A stretch of 39,562 nucleotides of DNA, taken from NCBI GenBank assembly GCA_029935705.1, contig JAOZJU010000012.1, positions 1-39,562 of the forward strand. Reading direction: 5' to 3'. Below the pieces are notes generated by a model. The model saw only the letters and a list, made by a program, of their open reading frames with translations, had not been told where the DNA came from and did not search any database. Made by a program: the position numbers and the translations under genes. This document shows, piece by piece, positions 7,562 to 16,694 of this stretch. Within the stretch, counting starts at the first letter, position 1. Each line of letters opens with the position of its first letter. The stretch is from Arcobacteraceae bacterium (GTDB taxonomy: Bacteria; Campylobacterota; Campylobacteria; Campylobacterales; Arcobacteraceae).

Positions 7562-9257
7562 ATTTTTATATCTTATATTTACTTTTTTTGTGATAGTTGG
7601 TTTGGTATCTTGTGGCATAAGCGACAACAATATCTCCGCAAGCGTCGTAGATGCAAAGAAGATAGAAGAAAGCCCTGCTGATACGAGTGAGCCATATTAT
7701 GATAAAGAAACCACAAGAGTATTCAGAACAGGATCTCGTAGTATCAAAAGAGCTACAACAAGCTCTGGATTGAAAGCTGGTTTTTCAGATGACAATAAAC
7801 AGTTTAACTATTTTTTAAACTTTTTAAACAAATACAAAAATAACACCACAAGAAAATATCATGATATAGAAAATAAAGTTACACTAAGAGTGATGGATAA
7901 AAACCACAAAACTATAGCAAATGCTAAAGTGATAGACACAAACACACAAAAAGAGAGCTTGACATATAGCGACGGTAGTTTTCTCGTATATAGACCAACA
8001 AAACTAAAAATCACACACAAAAACAGCACAAAAACTATAACCATAGATGAAAATAGCAAAAAAGTTGTAGATGTGGTGCTAAACCAGGCTTTCAAACCAG
8101 TCGATCCAATACCTGTGGATATAGTCTTTGCTCTTGATACTACTGGAAGTATGAGCGAAGAGATAAGACGACTAAAAAAAACTATAGAGATAATCTATCT
8201 TAACCTTTCAAACCTAAAAACCAAGATAAACTTAAGGTTTGGTATGGTGCTATATAAAGATAGAAAAGATAAATATACTACTAAAATATCACCACTTACA
8301 GATGATTTAAAAAGTTTTCAAAAAGCACTAAATAAGGTTACAGCAAATGGCGGTGGCGATAGACCCGAAGATCTTGTGTCTGCTTTAAGAGATACAGTAT
8401 ATGATATAAAGTGGCAAAAAGATGGACTAAAAATAGTATTTGTCATAACCGATGCACCACCGCATATCCATTATCATGATCTAAAACCATATATGTTTTA
8501 TGCAGATGTAGCAAAACAAAAAGCTATCAAGCTTCACACTATAGGCACAGGTGGATTAGGTATTGATGGCGAATATGCATTAAGACAACTTTCACAATAC
8601 ACAAATGGCAAATATATATTTCTAACTTATGGCGAAAAAACACAAAGCGATGGAGGCAAAACTGGAAGTGTAAGCCACCACACAGGCTCAAACTTCTCAA
8701 CTGACAAGTTAGAAAAAATAGTCATAAAGTTTGTCAAAGAGGATATTGCAAAGATTGCTTCTGAGAAAATTGTAGATGATGAGTATTTTGAAGCTACAAA
8801 AATAGATAGCGAAAGCAAACAACAAACTACGACAAAACTATTTGATAAAGCATTTGCTCAAATAGTTGACTACTCATCTATCAAGATAGATAAAAATAGT
8901 TTGTCGCTGTTGCCTATCATCACTTCAAAATATGAAAAAGATAAAAAGACAAAGATAGATGCTGAGTATTTTTCACAACAACTGCTTCAAAGTGTCAAAA
9001 AAAACAAAAATTTTAAACTAATAGAACGAAACGATATGCAAAAGATTATGGATGAGATGAAGTTTCAAGATAGCGGTCTCGTAGATGAGAAAAAAGCTGT
9101 CAAGTTTGGCAAGATAGTTGGGGCTGAATTTTTACTAATAAGCAGAATATACAAGAAAAACAATAGATACGAACTATATATCAAACTTCTTCATCTATCA
9201 ACTGCTGAAGTGGTATCTGTAACAAAAGTTTATATAGACAAAAGATTAGGCATATAG
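7548..9257 (+). CDS. Lipoprotein with von Willebrand A and CsgG-like domains
   Basis: This 569 aa protein has a lipoprotein signal (lipobox LVSC, Cys at about residue 24). After a polar linker there is a small beta-sandwich resembling a carboxypeptidase regulatory-like domain (about 105-185; TIANAKVIDTNTQKE, SDGSF). A VWA domain follows at about 190-410 with MIDAS motif DTTGS at 197-201 and VITDAPPH. The C-terminal part, about 470-569, looks like a CsgG/TolB-N-type domain (LIERNDMQKIMDEMKFQDSG, GAEFLLISRIY). ATG codons at 7548 and 7551 are both possible. It overlaps the acyl-CoA synthetase gene, so it is co-translated with the lipid genes. A role in ligand binding or envelope assembly is inference; I do not know a named family with this order. 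Confidence 0.8.
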   Translation: MMKNKFLYLIFTFFVIVGLVSCGISDNNISASVVDAKKIEESPADTSEPYYDKETTRVFRTGSRSIKRATTSSGLKAGFSDDNKQFNYFLNFLNKYKNNTTRKYHDIENKVTLRVMDKNHKTIANAKVIDTNTQKESLTYSDGSFLVYRPTKLKITHKNSTKTITIDENSKKVVDVVLNQAFKPVDPIPVDIVFALDTTGSMSEEIRRLKKTIEIIYLNLSNLKTKINLRFGMVLYKDRKDKYTTKISPLTDDLKSFQKALNKVTANGGGDRPEDLVSALRDTVYDIKWQKDGLKIVFVITDAPPHIHYHDLKPYMFYADVAKQKAIKLHTIGTGGLGIDGEYALRQLSQYTNGKYIFLTYGEKTQSDGGKTGSVSHHTGSNFSTDKLEKIVIKFVKEDIAKIASEKIVDDEYFEATKIDSESKQQTTTKLFDKAFAQIVDYSSIKIDKNSLSLLPIITSKYEKDKKTKIDAEYFSQQLLQSVKKNKNFKLIERNDMQKIMDEMKFQDSGLVDEKKAVKFGKIVGAEFLLISRIYKKNNRYELYIKLLHLSTAEVVSVTKVYIDKRLGI

Positions 9258-9348
9258 CAAATATATAAGTGCTAAAATTTGTCGCTTAGAAAATTTGCCA
9301 TCTTTATTCAATACTCCTTATTGGTTATATTGTCAGCAAAACGATATA

Positions 9349-9543
9349 CTAAGTTATCTTTAGCAAGTTGCCTTTGATGAGGTTGCCATCTTTGCTACTT
9401 AGTGCCAATAGCTTAAGATAGTGGTAGTTTAGAAGCGATCTAATCTTTTTTACAAAAGCTTCCTCTTTTGGATGCTTAACTATTTAAATAGTCAAACAGC
9501 TATCTTTGATGATTTTATAGTCATTTGTGCTTATTGGTTTCAT
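9349..9543 (-). pseudogene. Possible decayed small gene with one internal stop
   Basis: On the minus strand an ATG at 9543 opens a frame (MKPISTNDYKIIKDSCLTI) that meets a TAA at 9484-9486. The same frame then continues without another stop (KHPKEEAFVKKIRSLLNYHY, then LKLLALSSKDGNL) to TAG at 9349. The 64-codon frame has a protein-like composition and one stop only, which suggests a recently broken gene or a gene fragment. I recognise no family. Chance is a real alternative at this length, and no ribosome-binding site is evident before the ATG. Confidence 0.3.
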
Positions 9544-9568
9544 TATACCAAACTAAAGTTAATTTGGA

Positions 9569-9574
9569 TATAAT
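9569..9574 (+). promoter_or_regulatory. -10 box (TATAAT) of typA
   Basis: A perfect TATAAT lies 30 bases before the TTG start of typA, inside an otherwise gene-free stretch. No convincing -35 is visible. Confidence 0.5.
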
Positions 9575-9604
9575 ATAAAAAACACAAAAACCCAAGGAAT
9601 AAAA

Positions 9605-11419
9605 TTGAGAGATATACGAAACATAGCAGTCATAGCCCATGTTGATCACGGCAAAACCACTTTAGTAGATGAGCTACTCAAACAGTCAGGCACCTTTGAT
9701 GACAGAGTAGAGACGCAAGAGAGAATGATGGATAGCAATGCTATAGAAAAAGAGCGAGGCATAACAATTTTAGCTAAAAATACTGCAATTGACTATAAAA
9801 ATACAAGAATAAATATCATAGACACCCCAGGTCATGCGGATTTTGGTGGTGAGGTTGAACGAGTTTTAAAGATGGTAGATAGTGTTCTTTTGCTTGTAGA
9901 TGCACAAGAAGGAGTGATGCCACAAACTAAGTTTGTAGTGAAAAAGGCTTTAGAATTAGGACACAGACCCATAGTAGTAGTAAACAAGATAGACAAAGAT
10001 GCAGCACAACCAGATAGAGTAGTAGATGAGGTGTTTGATCTGTTTGACCAGATGGGAGCAAATGAACATCAGCTTGAGTTTCCTGTGATATATGCAGCTG
10101 CGAAAAATGGCTATGCTAAAATAGAATTAGAAGATGAAAACAAAGATATGACACCACTTTTTGATATGATTTTAAAAGAGGTTCCATCTCCTACTGGTAG
10201 CGATGACAACGGCTTACAGCTTCAAGTTTTTAACCTCTCTTTTGATAGTTTCATAGGCAAAATCGGAATCTCTAGGATATTTAATGGCACCATATCTATG
10301 GGGGAAAATGTCATATTAGTAAAAGCAGATGGTGAAAAAGTAAAAGGACGAGTGAGCAAACTTATTGGATTTAAGGGGCTTGAAAAGATAGATATAAAAA
10401 AAGCAGGTCATGGAGATATAGTAGCAATCGCTGGATTTGAGACTATAGATGTAGGTGATAGTTTGTGTGATCCATCTAACCCTATGCCACTTGACCCACT
10501 TCACATAGAGGAGCCTACACTTAGTGTGACATTTGCTGTAAACAACTCACCACTTAGTGGAACTGAAGGTAAATTTGTAACTAGCAACAAAATCCAAGAG
10601 AGACTTGAAGCTGAGATGAAAACAAATATAGCTATGAGTTATGAACAAAAGGGGGATTCTGCTTTTGAAGTAAATGGCAGAGGCGAATTACAAATAACAA
10701 TATTGGCAGAAAATATGAGGCGAGAGGGTTTTGAGTTTAGTATATCTAGACCACAAGTTATCACAAAAGAGGTAAATGGTGTAAAGATGGAGCCATTTGA
10801 ACACCTTGTGTGTGATATACCAGATGAGTTTAGTGGACAAGTGATAGAGACTTTAGGCAAGAGAAAAGCAGTGATGGCAAATATGATCCCTATGAACGAT
10901 GGTCAAACCAGAATAGAGTTTGAGATACCAGCAAGAGGTCTTATAGGATATAGAAATGAGTTTTTGACAGACACTAAAGGTGAGGGTGTGATGAACCACT
11001 CATTTTTGGAGTTTAGAGCATATAGTGGTGTAGTAGTAAGCCGTAAAAATGGAGCTTTGGTCTCTATGGAGCAAGGCGAAGCTGTGGCATACTCTATATT
11101 TAACCTACAAGACAGAGGCGATATGTTTATCAAACCACAAGATAAAGTATATGCTGGTATGATAGTAGGCGAACACTCAAGAGAAAATGACTTAGATGTC
11201 AATCCAATAAAAGCAAAACAACAATCAAATGTGCGAAGTAGTGGAGCAGATGAAGCTATAAAATTGGTTCCGCCAAAAATTATGAACTTGGAGTTGGCTT
11301 TAGAGTGGATAGAGGACGATGAACTAGTAGAGATAACTCCAAAAACAATAAGAATACGAAAACGAGAGTTAAATGCAAGTTTGAGAAAACGGGAAGCGAA
11401 AAAAACAAAAAATATGTAA
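9605..11419 (+). CDS. typA: Ribosome-associated GTPase TypA/BipA
   Basis: This 604 aa translation-factor GTPase is the usual length for the family. G1 is AHVDHGKTT at residues 11-19, followed by the switch I region ERGITI, G3 [11 protein letters not shown] and G4 NKIDKD, and later the EF-G-like C-terminal domains ([13 protein letters not shown] is strongly typical of TypA). It binds the ribosome and supports 50S assembly and growth under stress or low temperature. The start is TTG with AAGGA six bases upstream and gives [16 protein letters not shown], matching the family N-terminus. lgt follows after 9 bases and is likely co-transcribed. Confidence 0.97.
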   Translation: MRDIRNIAVIAHVDHGKTTLVDELLKQSGTFDDRVETQERMMDSNAIEKERGITILAKNTAIDYKNTRINIIDTPGHADFGGEVERVLKMVDSVLLLVDAQEGVMPQTKFVVKKALELGHRPIVVVNKIDKDAAQPDRVVDEVFDLFDQMGANEHQLEFPVIYAAAKNGYAKIELEDENKDMTPLFDMILKEVPSPTGSDDNGLQLQVFNLSFDSFIGKIGISRIFNGTISMGENVILVKADGEKVKGRVSKLIGFKGLEKIDIKKAGHGDIVAIAGFETIDVGDSLCDPSNPMPLDPLHIEEPTLSVTFAVNNSPLSGTEGKFVTSNKIQERLEAEMKTNIAMSYEQKGDSAFEVNGRGELQITILAENMRREGFEFSISRPQVITKEVNGVKMEPFEHLVCDIPDEFSGQVIETLGKRKAVMANMIPMNDGQTRIEFEIPARGLIGYRNEFLTDTKGEGVMNHSFLEFRAYSGVVVSRKNGALVSMEQGEAVAYSIFNLQDRGDMFIKPQDKVYAGMIVGEHSRENDLDVNPIKAKQQSNVRSSGADEAIKLVPPKIMNLELALEWIEDDELVEITPKTIRIRKRELNASLRKREAKKTKNM

Positions 11420-11428
11420 GGATAGATT

Positions 11429-12271
11429 ATGAACAGTTGGCAAAATATATACAGCCATTTTGATCCAGTGGCATTTTATATTGGCTCCTTTGGAGTGCAT
11501 TGGTATGGTATCATGTATGCTACCGCCTTACTTGTAGCTATATTGACCGCTCATTGGATAGTCAAAAAGGACAAGATAGATATATCAAGCGATCTGTTGG
11601 ATAGTTATATTATATGGGTAGAAATAGGTGTGATAGTTGGTGCTAGAGTTGGTTTTGTGCTATTTTATGATAGTCATACTGCTTACTATCTATCAAACCC
11701 TTGGCAGATATTTAATCCATTTTCAAATGGTGTATATGCTGGTATATCTGGTATGAGTTATCACGGAGCATTGATAGGATTTGTGATAGCATCTTATCTA
11801 TGGACAAGAAAACATAAAAAATCTATGCTTTTTATGAGCGATATAGCGGCTATTGCTGTGCCTGTAGGATATGTGTTTGGTAGAATTGGTAACTTTTTTA
11901 ATCAAGAGTTAGTAGGAAGAGTTACTGATGTTCCTTGGGGAATATATGTCAATGATATCTTAAGACATCCATCGCAACTATACGAAGCAGTGCTTGAGGG
12001 AGTATTGGTATTTCTAATCATATACTTTTTTAGAAATAGGAAAAAATTTGATGGGCAACTCGGATTGATCTATGTGGGTCTATATTCGTTTGCTAGAATT
12101 ATAGCTGAACTATTTAGACAACCAGATATTCAGTTGGGATTTTTGTATGGTACCTCTTGGCTTACTATGGGTATATTGATATCTTCTATATTTGTCGTTT
12201 TGTCAATAGTAGCATACTATTATCTATCAAAAAAAACCAAAAATCAAAAATCAAAAAAAGGTAAATTATGA
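11429..12271 (+). CDS. lgt: Prolipoprotein diacylglyceryl transferase
   Basis: Lgt is the inner-membrane enzyme that moves diacylglycerol from phosphatidylglycerol to the lipobox cysteine of prelipoproteins. The 280 aa product has about seven hydrophobic segments and the signature GRIGNFFNQE at residues 151-160, with YHGALIGF upstream containing the conserved His. The C-terminal tail is lysine-rich (SKKTKNQKSKKGKL). The gene overlaps clpS by 4 bases (ATGA). The two lipoproteins encoded at 3412-9257 would be its substrates, though there is no special linkage. Confidence 0.97.
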   Translation: MNSWQNIYSHFDPVAFYIGSFGVHWYGIMYATALLVAILTAHWIVKKDKIDISSDLLDSYIIWVEIGVIVGARVGFVLFYDSHTAYYLSNPWQIFNPFSNGVYAGISGMSYHGALIGFVIASYLWTRKHKKSMLFMSDIAAIAVPVGYVFGRIGNFFNQELVGRVTDVPWGIYVNDILRHPSQLYEAVLEGVLVFLIIYFFRNRKKFDGQLGLIYVGLYSFARIIAELFRQPDIQLGFLYGTSWLTMGILISSIFVVLSIVAYYYLSKKTKNQKSKKGKL

Positions 12272-12567
12272 GCAAAATATTTGAAGTAGAGTTTGAAAAA
12301 AAAGTTAAACTACAAAAACCAAAAAAGTTCAAAGTATATCTGATAAATGACAATCAAACCACTATGGATTTTGTAGTTGATGTATTGATAAATATATTTA
12401 AAAAAGCACCAATAGATGCAAACCAGTTGATGCTTGATATTCATAACAAAGGCAGAGGTTTGTGTGGAATTTATAGTTATGAGATAGCAAAAACCAAAGA
12501 GATTGAGGTAAAACAATATGCCAAAGCTGAAGGTTTCCCACTCAAAGCAACTATAGAAGAGGAATAG
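12268..12567 (+). CDS. clpS: ClpS adaptor for ClpAP (N-end rule)
   Basis: ClpS delivers proteins with N-degron residues to ClpA. The 99 aa product has the family core: VYLINDNQTTMDFVVDVL, corresponding to the usual hNDd(Y/F)TTMeFVV, then MLDIHNKGRGLCGIYSYEIA, with the conserved His-x-x-Gly region and the GxxxyE(I/V)A motif. The N-terminal extension of about 25 residues is charged and probably disordered, as in other ClpS proteins. It overlaps the lgt stop and is three bases from clpA, so adaptor and unfoldase are made together. Confidence 0.95.
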   Translation: MSKIFEVEFEKKVKLQKPKKFKVYLINDNQTTMDFVVDVLINIFKKAPIDANQLMLDIHNKGRGLCGIYSYEIAKTKEIEVKQYAKAEGFPLKATIEEE

Positions 12568-12570
12568 AAG

Positions 12571-14733
12571 GTGATAACAAAAGAGCTAAAAAATGTTTTT
12601 TTAAAAGCTGTAGATATGGCAGAGATGAACAAACACCAGTATGTGACAGTAGAACATCTCTTTTTTGCTATAGTTAGTGATATGTTTATTAGCAATGTAT
12701 TAAGCGATATGGGAGTAGATATCAAAAATCTAAGAGCAGATTTGGAGGAGTATATAGATGCAAATACTCCAAAATTTGTAAATAGACCATCAAAACCAAT
12801 AGAATCTTTTGTGCTTAGTCAAATCGTAGCTGATATGATCTATCATCTTGAAAAAGAAAATAAAAAAGAAGCACATATAGAAGATATGCTAATAGAGATA
12901 ATCAAACACGACAAACTCTATTGTACCTATCTTATAAAAAATGCTGGAATAAAAAATATTGATATAATTCGCGATGATGAACAAATAGGTGAGATAAAAC
13001 CAAAAAAACCAAAAAAATCTATCTTGGATAAGTATGCGACAGAGTTAGTATCGCTGGCAAAACAAACAACTATAGATGATGTCATAGGCAGAGACGATGA
13101 GATAAACAGAGTATTGGAAGTATTAAACAGACGAAAGAAAAACAATCCTATACTAGTAGGCGAACCTGGAGTTGGAAAGACTGCTATAGTAGAGGGGTTT
13201 GCCAAAAATATAGCATATGGCAAAATACCAAATATGCCAAAAGATACTGCTATATATTCACTTGATGTAGGAGGTTTGATAGCTGGGACAAAATATAGAG
13301 GCGAATTTGAAAAAAGGCTAAAACTGATCATCAAAGATATCAAAACCAAAAAAAACTCTATGTTGTTTATAGATGAGATACACACAATAGTTGGAGCAGG
13401 TGCAGTCTCAAATGGTGCTTTAGATGCATCAAATATACTAAAACCGATGTTAAGTTCAGGAGATATCAAATGTATTGGTGCGACAACATATAGTGAGTAT
13501 AGAAACAGTTTTGAAAAAGACAAAGCACTAAGTAGGCGATTTAGCAAAATAGATATTGATGAACCATCTGTAGAGGAGGCTATCAAAATCATCGCAAAAG
13601 TAGCAAAAGATTATGAAAAGTTTCATAAAGTAAAGTTTGATAACGATAGTTTAACACAAGCAGTTAAGTTAAGCAAGAGATATATCACAGATAAATTTTT
13701 ACCAGATAGTGCTATAGATGTCATAGATGAGACTGCCTCTCTTTGTAAGCTGAAAAAAACTTTTAAAATCACAAAATCAAATATAGAAAAAACAGTAGCA
13801 AAGATAGCAAATATACCAGAACAAACCGCTACAAAATCACAAAAAATAGTGCTAAAAAATCTTGAAAAAAATCTATCTAAAACTATTTTTGGACAAGATG
13901 AAGCAGTGGATAAGATAACCAAAGCTATATATATAAACAAATCAGGCTTATCTTTGCCAGACAAACCAATTGCAAGCTTTCTTTTTGCTGGGCCTACTGG
14001 TGTTGGGAAAACACAACTTGCAAAAGAGTTAGCAAATAGTTTGGGTATATATTTTGCTAGGTTTGATATGAGTGAATATAAAGAGCTTCATACAACAAGT
14101 AAGCTAATAGGTGCACCAGCTGGATATGTAGGATACGAAAATGGCGGGTTGCTTACAAAAACAATCAAAAAACACCCTCACTGTGTTTTGTTGCTCGATG
14201 AGATAGAGAAAGCCCACAAAGATATCATGTCAATTTTGTTGCAGATTATGGATGATGCCACCTTGACAGACAACAATGGCGATAAAATAAGTTTTGAAAA
14301 TGTAATACTCATACTCTCATCAAACCTAGGAGAGAAAGAGAGTAGTGTGATGGGGTTTGAAAAAGATGAACAGCTCAACACAGACAAAGCAATTAAAGAG
14401 TTTTTTAGTGATGAGTTTATCAATAGATTAGATGGCACTATAGTGTTTAATCAATTAAACAAAAAAGAGATATCAAAGATAGTCAAAAAGTTTCTTGATG
14501 AACTAAACCTTCAGTTAAAAAATAAGAAGATTAATATCAAATTTAGCAAAAAGAGTATAGAAAATCTCATAAAAATAGGTTTTGATAAACAATATGGAGC
14601 AAGACCTCTACATAGAGCAATAACCAAATATATCAAAACACCACTAACAAAACATATGTTGTTTGGCAAGCTTGAAAATGGTGGAGATGTTTTAGTTGAT
14701 TTTGAAGACAATTTATTTGTTTTTAAGTTTTAA
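12571..14733 (+). CDS. clpA: AAA+ unfoldase ClpA
   Basis: This 720 aa Hsp100 ATPase feeds substrates to ClpP. It has an N-terminal Clp_N repeat domain (about 1-140) and two AAA modules, the first with Walker A GEPGVGKTA near residue 197 and the second with GPTGVGKTQ near 474. LFIDEIHT and LLLDEIEKAH are the Walker B motifs, and the C-terminal part has YGARPLHRAI (D2-small domain). It lacks the long coiled-coil middle domain of ClpB, and with clpS directly upstream it is ClpA rather than ClpC. The start is GTG, three bases after clpS, with AGAGGAATAG nearby as ribosome site. clpP is not in the window. Confidence 0.95.
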   Translation: MITKELKNVFLKAVDMAEMNKHQYVTVEHLFFAIVSDMFISNVLSDMGVDIKNLRADLEEYIDANTPKFVNRPSKPIESFVLSQIVADMIYHLEKENKKEAHIEDMLIEIIKHDKLYCTYLIKNAGIKNIDIIRDDEQIGEIKPKKPKKSILDKYATELVSLAKQTTIDDVIGRDDEINRVLEVLNRRKKNNPILVGEPGVGKTAIVEGFAKNIAYGKIPNMPKDTAIYSLDVGGLIAGTKYRGEFEKRLKLIIKDIKTKKNSMLFIDEIHTIVGAGAVSNGALDASNILKPMLSSGDIKCIGATTYSEYRNSFEKDKALSRRFSKIDIDEPSVEEAIKIIAKVAKDYEKFHKVKFDNDSLTQAVKLSKRYITDKFLPDSAIDVIDETASLCKLKKTFKITKSNIEKTVAKIANIPEQTATKSQKIVLKNLEKNLSKTIFGQDEAVDKITKAIYINKSGLSLPDKPIASFLFAGPTGVGKTQLAKELANSLGIYFARFDMSEYKELHTTSKLIGAPAGYVGYENGGLLTKTIKKHPHCVLLLDEIEKAHKDIMSILLQIMDDATLTDNNGDKISFENVILILSSNLGEKESSVMGFEKDEQLNTDKAIKEFFSDEFINRLDGTIVFNQLNKKEISKIVKKFLDELNLQLKNKKINIKFSKKSIENLIKIGFDKQYGARPLHRAITKYIKTPLTKHMLFGKLENGGDVLVDFEDNLFVFKF

Positions 14734-14744
14734 TATGATACAAT
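14734..14744 (+). promoter_or_regulatory. Possible -10 region of the YfaZ-like gene
   Basis: TATGAT (14734-14739), overlapping TACAAT (14739-14744), lies directly after the clpA stop and about 27-32 bases before the next start. Either hexamer could act as -10, behind a T-rich stretch inside the end of clpA. Confidence 0.35.
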
Positions 14745-14770
14745 GCATTACAACAAAAAAAAGGAAAAAT

Positions 14771-15364
14771 ATGAAAAAATTACTTATGATAGTATTAGTT
14801 TTTGGTGGCATAAATATGTTTGCAAGTAGTGCAGAGATAAATGTAAATAGCAATTCAGTAGAGTTTGGTGGAGATATGTATATGCATAAAAAAGGCTATA
14901 CTACTTACTACTTTACAGGAAGATACCTAAACAACGGTGAGATAAATGATGATGAGTTTGATGCTACTTTGACAACAGTCGGCTTAAAAGCGATGAATCA
15001 ATACAGAGTAGGAAATCATCTGTTAAAAGGTGCTGGTGTAGGTATGGGTATGGATATAGGCATATTAGATATAGATCAGTCTGATGAGGATTTTATCACT
15101 ACTCCATTTGCTCTATATGGCAACTTGCAGTTTTCAAACAGATTGTCGCTTGATGCAAAATATGCTTATTCTCCAGAGATATTAACTCATGGAGATGGTA
15201 CAAAATATAGTGACTTTAAGTTAAAAATCAATTTTAGATTGATAGACAATGGTTATGTATTTATAGGACAAAGAGTAATAAAAGCTACATATGAGACAAG
15301 CGGTAATGATTTTGTAGCAAAACTTGACAATGATGTTTTTGCAGGATTTAGACTTATATTCTAA
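14771..15364 (+). CDS. YfaZ-like outer-membrane protein
   Basis: The start is set at the ATG preceded by AAAGGAAAAAT, which gives a signal peptide (MKKLLMIVLVFGGINMFASSA). A longer in-frame extension would bury this signal and is unlikely. The 197 aa product alternates polar and hydrophobic residues, has VEFGGDMYMHKK early, a glycine-rich strand pair (LKGAGVGMGMDIGIL), and ends in the aromatic GFRLIF, as outer-membrane barrels do. It resembles YfaZ-family proteins of unknown function. It is separated from clpA by 37 bases with a possible own promoter, and from rpsU by 80 bases. The barrel assignment is fairly secure; the family name less so. Confidence 0.65.
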   Translation: MKKLLMIVLVFGGINMFASSAEINVNSNSVEFGGDMYMHKKGYTTYYFTGRYLNNGEINDDEFDATLTTVGLKAMNQYRVGNHLLKGAGVGMGMDIGILDIDQSDEDFITTPFALYGNLQFSNRLSLDAKYAYSPEILTHGDGTKYSDFKLKINFRLIDNGYVFIGQRVIKATYETSGNDFVAKLDNDVFAGFRLIF

Positions 15365-15384
15365 TAAGATTAAGTTTATCTCGC

Positions 15385-15390
15385 TATAAT
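15385..15390 (+). promoter_or_regulatory. -10 box (TATAAT) of rpsU
   Basis: TATAAT lies 55 bases before the rpsU ATG, after a CTCGC segment and a T-rich region; no clear -35. With the terminator at 15678 it makes rpsU a single-gene transcript. Confidence 0.5.
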
Positions 15391-15444
15391 AACTTAAGCT
15401 ATTGAGATATATAGTGAATTTTATAAAAAAAGGTGGTGATTTTA

Positions 15445-15657
15445 ATGCCAGGCATTAAAGTTAAGTCTGAAGAGTCTTTCGAAGAAGCTTATAGAAGATT
15501 TAAAAAGCAGTGTGACAGAAGTTTAGTTGTCACAGAAACTCGTGCGAGAAGATATTTTGAACCTGAAACTGAAAAGCGAAAGAAACAAAAGATCAATGCA
15601 AAGAAAAAAATGCTTAAAAAACTCTATATGCTTAGACGATATGAGTCTAAACTTTAG
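15445..15657 (+). CDS. rpsU: 30S ribosomal protein S21
   Basis: S21 is a small, basic 30S subunit protein involved in mRNA binding at initiation. The start is the ATG giving [20 protein letters not shown], which matches the family N-terminus, and it follows a GGTGGTGAT ribosome site; a GTG four codons upstream is in frame but unlikely. The 70 aa product ends in a lysine/arginine-rich helix ([20 protein letters not shown]). Unlike the E. coli arrangement, dnaG does not follow; the gene stands alone between a promoter and a strong terminator. Confidence 0.96.
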   Translation: MPGIKVKSEESFEEAYRRFKKQCDRSLVVTETRARRYFEPETEKRKKQKINAKKKMLKKLYMLRRYESKL

Positions 15658-15677
15658 AAGATTTGATGACAAACCAA

Positions 15678-15712
15678 AAAAAGGGCAGGAGTTTTACTCT
15701 TGCCCTTTTTTA
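15678..15712 (+). terminator. Rho-independent terminator after rpsU
   Basis: A stem of 14 pairs (AAAAAGGGCAGGAG with CTCTTGCCCTTTTT, one G-T wobble) closes a five-base loop TTTTA and runs straight into a T tract. It starts 21 bases after the rpsU stop. The A-tract on the left would also give a U tail on the opposite strand, so it may work both ways. Confidence 0.9.
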
Positions 15713-15908
15713 TTTTTGATAATACTATTTGTAAAGTAGTTTTATCAATCGCTACACAAGAGTCTCATAAATGAGCTTATAAAAGATAGCAATCTATTGG
15801 ATTGAAGTTTAGTCTGTATATCTTTTTTGTACCCAAATGTAGATAGATAGCTCTCTTGCAATCTTTAAACTCCCACCATATAAAAAACAAAACAAGTAAG
15901 GAAATATT

Positions 15909-16694
15909 ATGAATAGTGACAAACTATACAATAAACTAAAAAATGACAAATTTATCATAGCAGGTCCTTGTGTGATAGAAAACGAAGATATGGTTATGAA
16001 CTTAGCAGAAAATATCACCAAAATGACCCAAAAGTTAAACTTGACATATATATTTAAAGCAAGTTTTGACAAAGCAAACAGAACTTCACTTGATAGTTTT
16101 AGAGGTCCAGGTATAGATAAAGGGCTTAAGATACTTCAAAAAGTCAAAGATGAGTTTAATCTGCCAATAACCACAGATATTCACGAATCATACCAAGCTG
16201 ATATATTAAGTGAGGTTGTAGATATACTACAGATTCCTGCATTTTTGTGTAGGCAAACTGACCTTCTAATAAGTTGTGCAAAAACAGATAAAATTATAAA
16301 TATAAAAAAAGCACAATTTTTAGATGGCAAAGATATGATACACCCTATAAATAAAGTCAAAAATAGTGGCAACAATAAAATAATGCTCACAGAAAGAGGT
16401 AGTATGTTTGGCATAGGAAATCTTGTCGTTGATTTTCGCCAAATTATAGATATGAAGGAGTTTGGTTATCCAGTCATCATGGATGTAACTCATAGCACTC
16501 AAAAACCATCAGCTTTGGGAAACACAAGTGGAGGCGATAGAAAATATGCCCCATTTATGGCAAAACTAGCATCTGCTGTTGGGGTAGATGGCTACTTTTT
16601 TGAAGTGCACCAAAACCCTCAATTGGCACTAAGTGATGGTCCAAATATGATATATCTTGATAAGTTTGAAAATATTTTAAAATCAATATGTTAA
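15909..16694 (+). CDS. kdsA: 3-deoxy-8-phosphooctulonate (KDO-8-P) synthase
   Basis: KdsA condenses phosphoenolpyruvate with arabinose 5-phosphate to KDO 8-phosphate for the lipopolysaccharide core, so the organism is Gram-negative. The 261 aa product has the family motifs IIAGPCVIEN, FKASFDKANRTS, FRGPGI, TTDIHE, DILQIPAFLCRQTDLL, and near the end MDVTHSTQKPS and FFEVHQNP. The start has TAAGGAAATATT upstream. The upstream gap of 250 bases holds the rpsU terminator and no other recognised gene. It overlaps the following helicase gene by 7 bases. Confidence 0.96.
   Translation: MNSDKLYNKLKNDKFIIAGPCVIENEDMVMNLAENITKMTQKLNLTYIFKASFDKANRTSLDSFRGPGIDKGLKILQKVKDEFNLPITTDIHESYQADILSEVVDILQIPAFLCRQTDLLISCAKTDKIINIKKAQFLDGKDMIHPINKVKNSGNNKIMLTERGSMFGIGNLVVDFRQIIDMKEFGYPVIMDVTHSTQKPSALGNTSGGDRKYAPFMAKLASAVGVDGYFFEVHQNPQLALSDGPNMIYLDKFENILKSIC

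Larger units (their letters stand above)
9258..9604. other. Long gap between lipid operon and typA
   Basis: This is 347 bases without an intact gene. It holds a weak hairpin just after the lipoprotein gene (TAAGTG / CGCTTA around 9266-9287), the remnant-like minus-strand frame described separately at 9349-9543, and the typA promoter at its right end. Nothing else was recognised. Confidence 0.6.

Noticed and set aside
9266-9287. Terminator after the lipid operon
   Set aside because: Only six pairs (TAAGTG / CGCTTA, one wobble) and no T tract; too weak to list as a terminator.
12927-13592. 221-codon minus-strand frame
   Set aside because: It lies fully inside clpA, which has complete AAA motifs; the antisense frame is Ser/Ile/Phe-rich and has no recognisable domain.
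15527-15739. Second frame overlapping rpsU and its terminator
   Set aside because: It reads through the terminator hairpin out of frame with S21; no sign of a gene.
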